The notes under the pieces are model-generated. The model made no database searches. It was not told the origin of the DNA and saw only the letters and a program-made list of their open reading frames with translations. Source: an uncultured Pseudomonadota bacterium (GTDB lineage Bacteria > Pseudomonadota > Gammaproteobacteria > Burkholderiales > Burkholderiaceae_C). Taken from it: 64,000 bases of DNA. The stretch lies in NCBI GenBank assembly GCA_945952465.1, contig CAMFIB010000001.1, positions 1,116,001-1,180,000 on the forward strand, given 5' to 3'. Shown here piece after piece: positions 61,932 to 64,000 of this stretch. The translations under genes and the position numbers were made by a program. The stretch's first letter is position 1, and each line of letters starts with the position of its first letter.

Positions 61932-63023
61932 TCAGAACAGATCGGCCTGTCCGGCCAGCGCGGCCGGACGGAACCGCGTGGCGTCGAGGCCGTCGCGCTC
62001 GCGGTTGAAGCCCAGCCGCGCGCAGGCTTTCTCGAAACGCTGGTGGATGAGCTGGGCCCAGGGGCCGGTGCCGGTCATGCGCTGGCCGAAGGTGGCGTCG
62101 TAGTCTTTGCCGCCGCGCATGTCGGCGATGCGGGCCATGACGCGGGCCGCGCGCTGGGGGTGGTGCACCTCCAGCCACTCACGGAACAACGGCGCCACTT
62201 CCCAGGGCAGGCGCACCACGGTGTAGAAGGCCCGCCGCGCGCCCGACTGCCAGGCGGCTTCCAGCACCTGTTCCATGTCGTCGTTGATGAACGGGATCTG
62301 CGGCGCGAGGCTCACGCCGACCGGCACGCCGGCCTCGGCCAGCGTCTGGATGGTGCGCAGCCGGCGCTGCGGCGAGGCGGCGCGGGGCTCCAGCTTGCGG
62401 GCCAGTTCGCCATTCAGCGTGCAGAGGCTCACCACCACCGTGGTGAGGCGCTGCGCCGCCATCGGTGCCAGCAGATCGAGGTCGCGCTCCACACCGCTGC
62501 TCTTGGTGACGATGGAGAACGGGTGGTGGCAGCGGTGCAGCAGCTCCACCGCCCGCCGCGTGAGGCGCAGCTCGCGTTCGATGGGTTGGTAGCCGTCCGT
62601 CGCGGTGCCCAGTGCGATGGCGTGCGGCACGTATTTCGGCGCACCCAGCTCACGGCCCAGTTGTTCGGCGAGGTTGCGCTTGGCGACGATGCGGGTTTCG
62701 AAATCAAGGCCCGGCGACAGGTTGAGGTAGCTGTGCGTGGGCCGCGCGAAGCAATAGATGCAGCCGTGCTCGCAGCCACGGTACGGGTTGAGGCCGGCCA
62801 TGAAATACAGGTCGGGTGAGTCGCTGTGGCTCAATGCGGAGCGGCAGTCTTCGAACGTGACCTCGGTCACCAACCGCCGCCCCTCTTTCGCAGCCTGCTC
62901 GCCTTCCAATGTTTCCCAGCCGTCGGCGAAGGCCTCGCGGGCGTCGACGCTGAAGCGGTGCGCCAGGTGGGTGGCCGCGCCACGGCCCTTGACCGCTTCG
63001 ATTGGAATGTGCGCCTCACCCAT
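61932..63023 (-). CDS. PA0069-family radical SAM protein (spore-photoproduct-lyase-like)
   Basis: 363 residues. NPYRGCEHGCIYCFARPTH carries CxxxCxxC for the 4Fe-4S cluster that cleaves S-adenosylmethionine. Family motifs ALGTATDGYQPIER, VTKSSGVERDLDLL and SLAPQIPFINDD follow. Relatives (Rv2578c/PA0069 group, SplB-like domain) are of uncertain substrate. The ATG at 63023 sits inside a perfect CTGT-N8-ACAG palindrome, with TATAAA ten bases upstream, so the mRNA may be leaderless and under LexA control. A DNA-repair role is inferred from that. Confidence 0.85.
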   Translation of the reverse strand: MGEAHIPIEAVKGRGAATHLAHRFSVDAREAFADGWETLEGEQAAKEGRRLVTEVTFEDCRSALSHSDSPDLYFMAGLNPYRGCEHGCIYCFARPTHSYLNLSPGLDFETRIVAKRNLAEQLGRELGAPKYVPHAIALGTATDGYQPIERELRLTRRAVELLHRCHHPFSIVTKSSGVERDLDLLAPMAAQRLTTVVVSLCTLNGELARKLEPRAASPQRRLRTIQTLAEAGVPVGVSLAPQIPFINDDMEQVLEAAWQSGARRAFYTVVRLPWEVAPLFREWLEVHHPQRAARVMARIADMRGGKDYDATFGQRMTGTGPWAQLIHQRFEKACARLGFNRERDGLDATRFRPAALAGQADLF

Positions 63024-63045
63024 AACTGTGTATTTATACAGTTAT
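63022..63045. promoter_or_regulatory. LexA-type SOS box over the radical SAM gene start
   Basis: ATAACTGT-GTATTTAT-ACAGTTAT: arms at 63022-63029 and 63038-63045 pair perfectly, with an 8-base AT centre. The inner part is CTGT-N8-ACAG, the LexA consensus, and 16 of 20 bases match the E. coli ideal. It covers the ATG and the -10-like TATAAA (minus strand, 63033-63038). Confidence 0.75.
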
Positions 63046-63077
63046 TTGGCCGGGCACGCCACCCCGCCGTGTCTCAA

Positions 63078-63097
63078 TTTTCAGGAATTACTGAAAA
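63078..63097. promoter_or_regulatory. 20-bp palindrome upstream of the GbsR-type regulator
   Basis: TTTTCAGGAATTACTGAAAA is symmetrical except for one central pair (18 of 20 bases). It ends 17 bp before the ATG at 63115. The position fits autoregulation by the regulator it precedes, and through it control of the cyd genes. Confidence 0.6.
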
Positions 63098-63114
63098 AAC
63101 AGGATAATCGCCCC

Positions 63115-63699
63115 ATGTCGCCCGATTCCCCGCTGCCCGAACTCAGCCGCCAGTTCATCGCCCATTTCGGCGAGATGGGCAGCAAATGGGGCATCAACCG
63201 GACGGTGGGGCAGATCTACGCATTGATCTTCATCTCGCAGCGGCCGCTCAACGCCGACGAGATCGCCGAGGCGCTGGCGTTCTCGCGCTCCAACGTCAGC
63301 ATGGGCCTGAAGGAACTGCAGAGCTGGCGGCTGGTGAACCTGCGCCACCAGGCCGGCGACCGCCGCGAGTACTTCGAGGCACCGGGCGACGTGTGGGAAA
63401 TTTTTCGCGCGCTGGCGCAGGAGCGCCGCCGCCGCGAGATCGAACCGACGCAGTCGATGCTGCGCATGGCCCTGCTGGAAACGCCGCGCGACGAGGCCGA
63501 GCGCCACGCCCAGCAGCGCATGAAGGACATGCACGACCTGATCGAGAAGCTGATGATCTGGTTCGATGACGTGCAGAAGCTGGCGCCGGAGACGGCCAAG
63601 CAGCTGATGGGCATGGGTTCGGCGGTGACCAAGGTGCTCGAATTCAAAGACCGCATGACCGGCCGCAAGGCCAACAACACCTCGCAGAAGGACGAATGA
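63115..63699 (+). CDS. GbsR/MarR-type transcriptional regulator
   Basis: 194 residues. LSRQFIAHFGEMGSKWGINRTVGQIYALIFISQRPLNADEIAEALAFSRSNVSMGLKELQSWRLVNL is a winged-helix domain of the GbsR family. A helical C-terminal part (QRMKDMHDLIEKLMIWFDDV) probably forms the dimer interface. It is immediately followed by cydA with one base between stop and start, a conserved pairing that suggests control of cytochrome bd oxidase synthesis. Confidence 0.87.
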   Translation: MSPDSPLPELSRQFIAHFGEMGSKWGINRTVGQIYALIFISQRPLNADEIAEALAFSRSNVSMGLKELQSWRLVNLRHQAGDRREYFEAPGDVWEIFRALAQERRRREIEPTQSMLRMALLETPRDEAERHAQQRMKDMHDLIEKLMIWFDDVQKLAPETAKQLMGMGSAVTKVLEFKDRMTGRKANNTSQKDE

Positions 63700-63700
63700 G

Positions 63701-64000
63701 ATGGACCCGTTGATCCTGTCGCGCATCCAGTTCGCGGCGAACATGAGCTTCCACATCCTGTTCCCCACGATCACGATCGCGCTGTGCTGGCTGCTGCTGT
63801 ATTTCCGGCTGCGGCACGCGGCCGCGCGCAATGGCGGCCGACCGGCCGATGCCGATGCCTGGGAACAGGCCTACTACTTCTGGACCAAGGTCTTCGCGCT
63901 GACGTTCGCGCTGGGCGTGGTGTCGGGCATCACGATGAGCTTCCAGTTCGGCACCAACTGGCCCGGGTTCATGGAGAAAACCGGCAACATCGCCGGCCCG
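63701..64000 (+). CDS. cydA: Cytochrome bd ubiquinol oxidase subunit I (3' truncated)
   Basis: First 100 residues only; the gene runs off the window. SRIQFAANMSFHILFPTITIAL begins helix 1 with the His that ligates haem b595, and KVFALTFALGVVSGITMSFQFGTNWPGFMEKTGNIAGP is the strongly conserved helix 2-loop region. CydA/CioA oxidises ubiquinol and reduces O2 to water with high affinity in the inner membrane. Whether it is of CydA or cyanide-insensitive CioA type needs the missing Q-loop. Confidence 0.95.
   Translation, partial: MDPLILSRIQFAANMSFHILFPTITIALCWLLLYFRLRHAAARNGGRPADADAWEQAYYFWTKVFALTFALGVVSGITMSFQFGTNWPGFMEKTGNIAGP

Overview
The window is a GC-rich, gene-dense chromosomal segment. 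Codon use, frequent GTG/TTG starts, 4-nt start/stop overlaps and gene content (Tex, YgfZ-MltG-Tmk-HolB-PilZ-TatD, bioFDA, ureDAJBCEFG, Bcr/CflA transporter, TonB receptors with PepSY membrane proteins) point to a betaproteobacterium of the Burkholderiales, most likely Comamonadaceae. No tRNA, rRNA, CRISPR array, insertion sequence or prophage was seen. This is core plus light accessory chromosome rather than a mobile island.

Layout. 1-6.7 kb: the tail of tex, a YhhN membrane protein, a zeta-class GST, a YjjJ/HipA-like kinase behind 12-bp tandem repeats, a glycosyltransferase, a drug-efflux MFS, an orphan ParA-like ATPase, a DUF2127 protein and slyX. 6.7-14.1 kb: a PQQ dehydrogenase lipoprotein, an iron-type alcohol dehydrogenase, an exported hydratase-like protein coupled to an esterase, ahpC/ahpD, and a thioesterase-acetyltransferase fusion. 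14.1-22.7 kb: a Wzy/O-ligase-like protein, an NRDE protein, ygfZ, and the operon mltG-tmk-holB-pilZ-tatD-ankyrin. 22.7-29.2 kb: two orphan periplasmic binding proteins, ligD and small exported or membrane proteins. 29.2-38.8 kb: one long leftward series holding bioF-bioD-bioA plus a chorismate-lyase-like gene, a penicillin acylase relative, an LD-carboxypeptidase with a histidine tail, a TadA-hydrolase fusion and a PaiB-type protein. 38.9-40.8 kb: a thioredoxin-like protein, a small exported protein and a membrane fatty-acid hydroxylase.

40.9-54.9 kb is an iron-uptake region. It has three TonB-dependent receptors, two PepSY transmembrane proteins, DUF3649 and DUF3325 proteins, an FTR1-like membrane protein, a PiuC/YbiX oxygenase, a small PepSY protein and a Fur-like DNA-binding domain without the metal-binding half. 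Three Fur-box-like sites with a shared core lie at its promoters. No siderophore biosynthesis genes are present, so it probably serves import of siderophores made elsewhere. 55-61.3 kb holds a degenerate GGDEF-like gene and a complete urease operon with a HupE/UreJ nickel permease between ureA and ureB. 61.3-64 kb has a 2H phosphoesterase, a radical SAM protein under a perfect CTGT-N8-ACAG (LexA-type) box, and a GbsR-type regulator ahead of cydA, which runs off the window.

The most notable structure that the genes do not explain is a dispersed AT-rich repeat of about 45-60 bp with core AAGTCAGCGCCAATGCTGGAT...TAGCTAT. I find eight copies by eye. Four lie between genes and four lie inside genes (esterase, tmk, penicillin acylase relative, LD-carboxypeptidase), where they are translated in frame.
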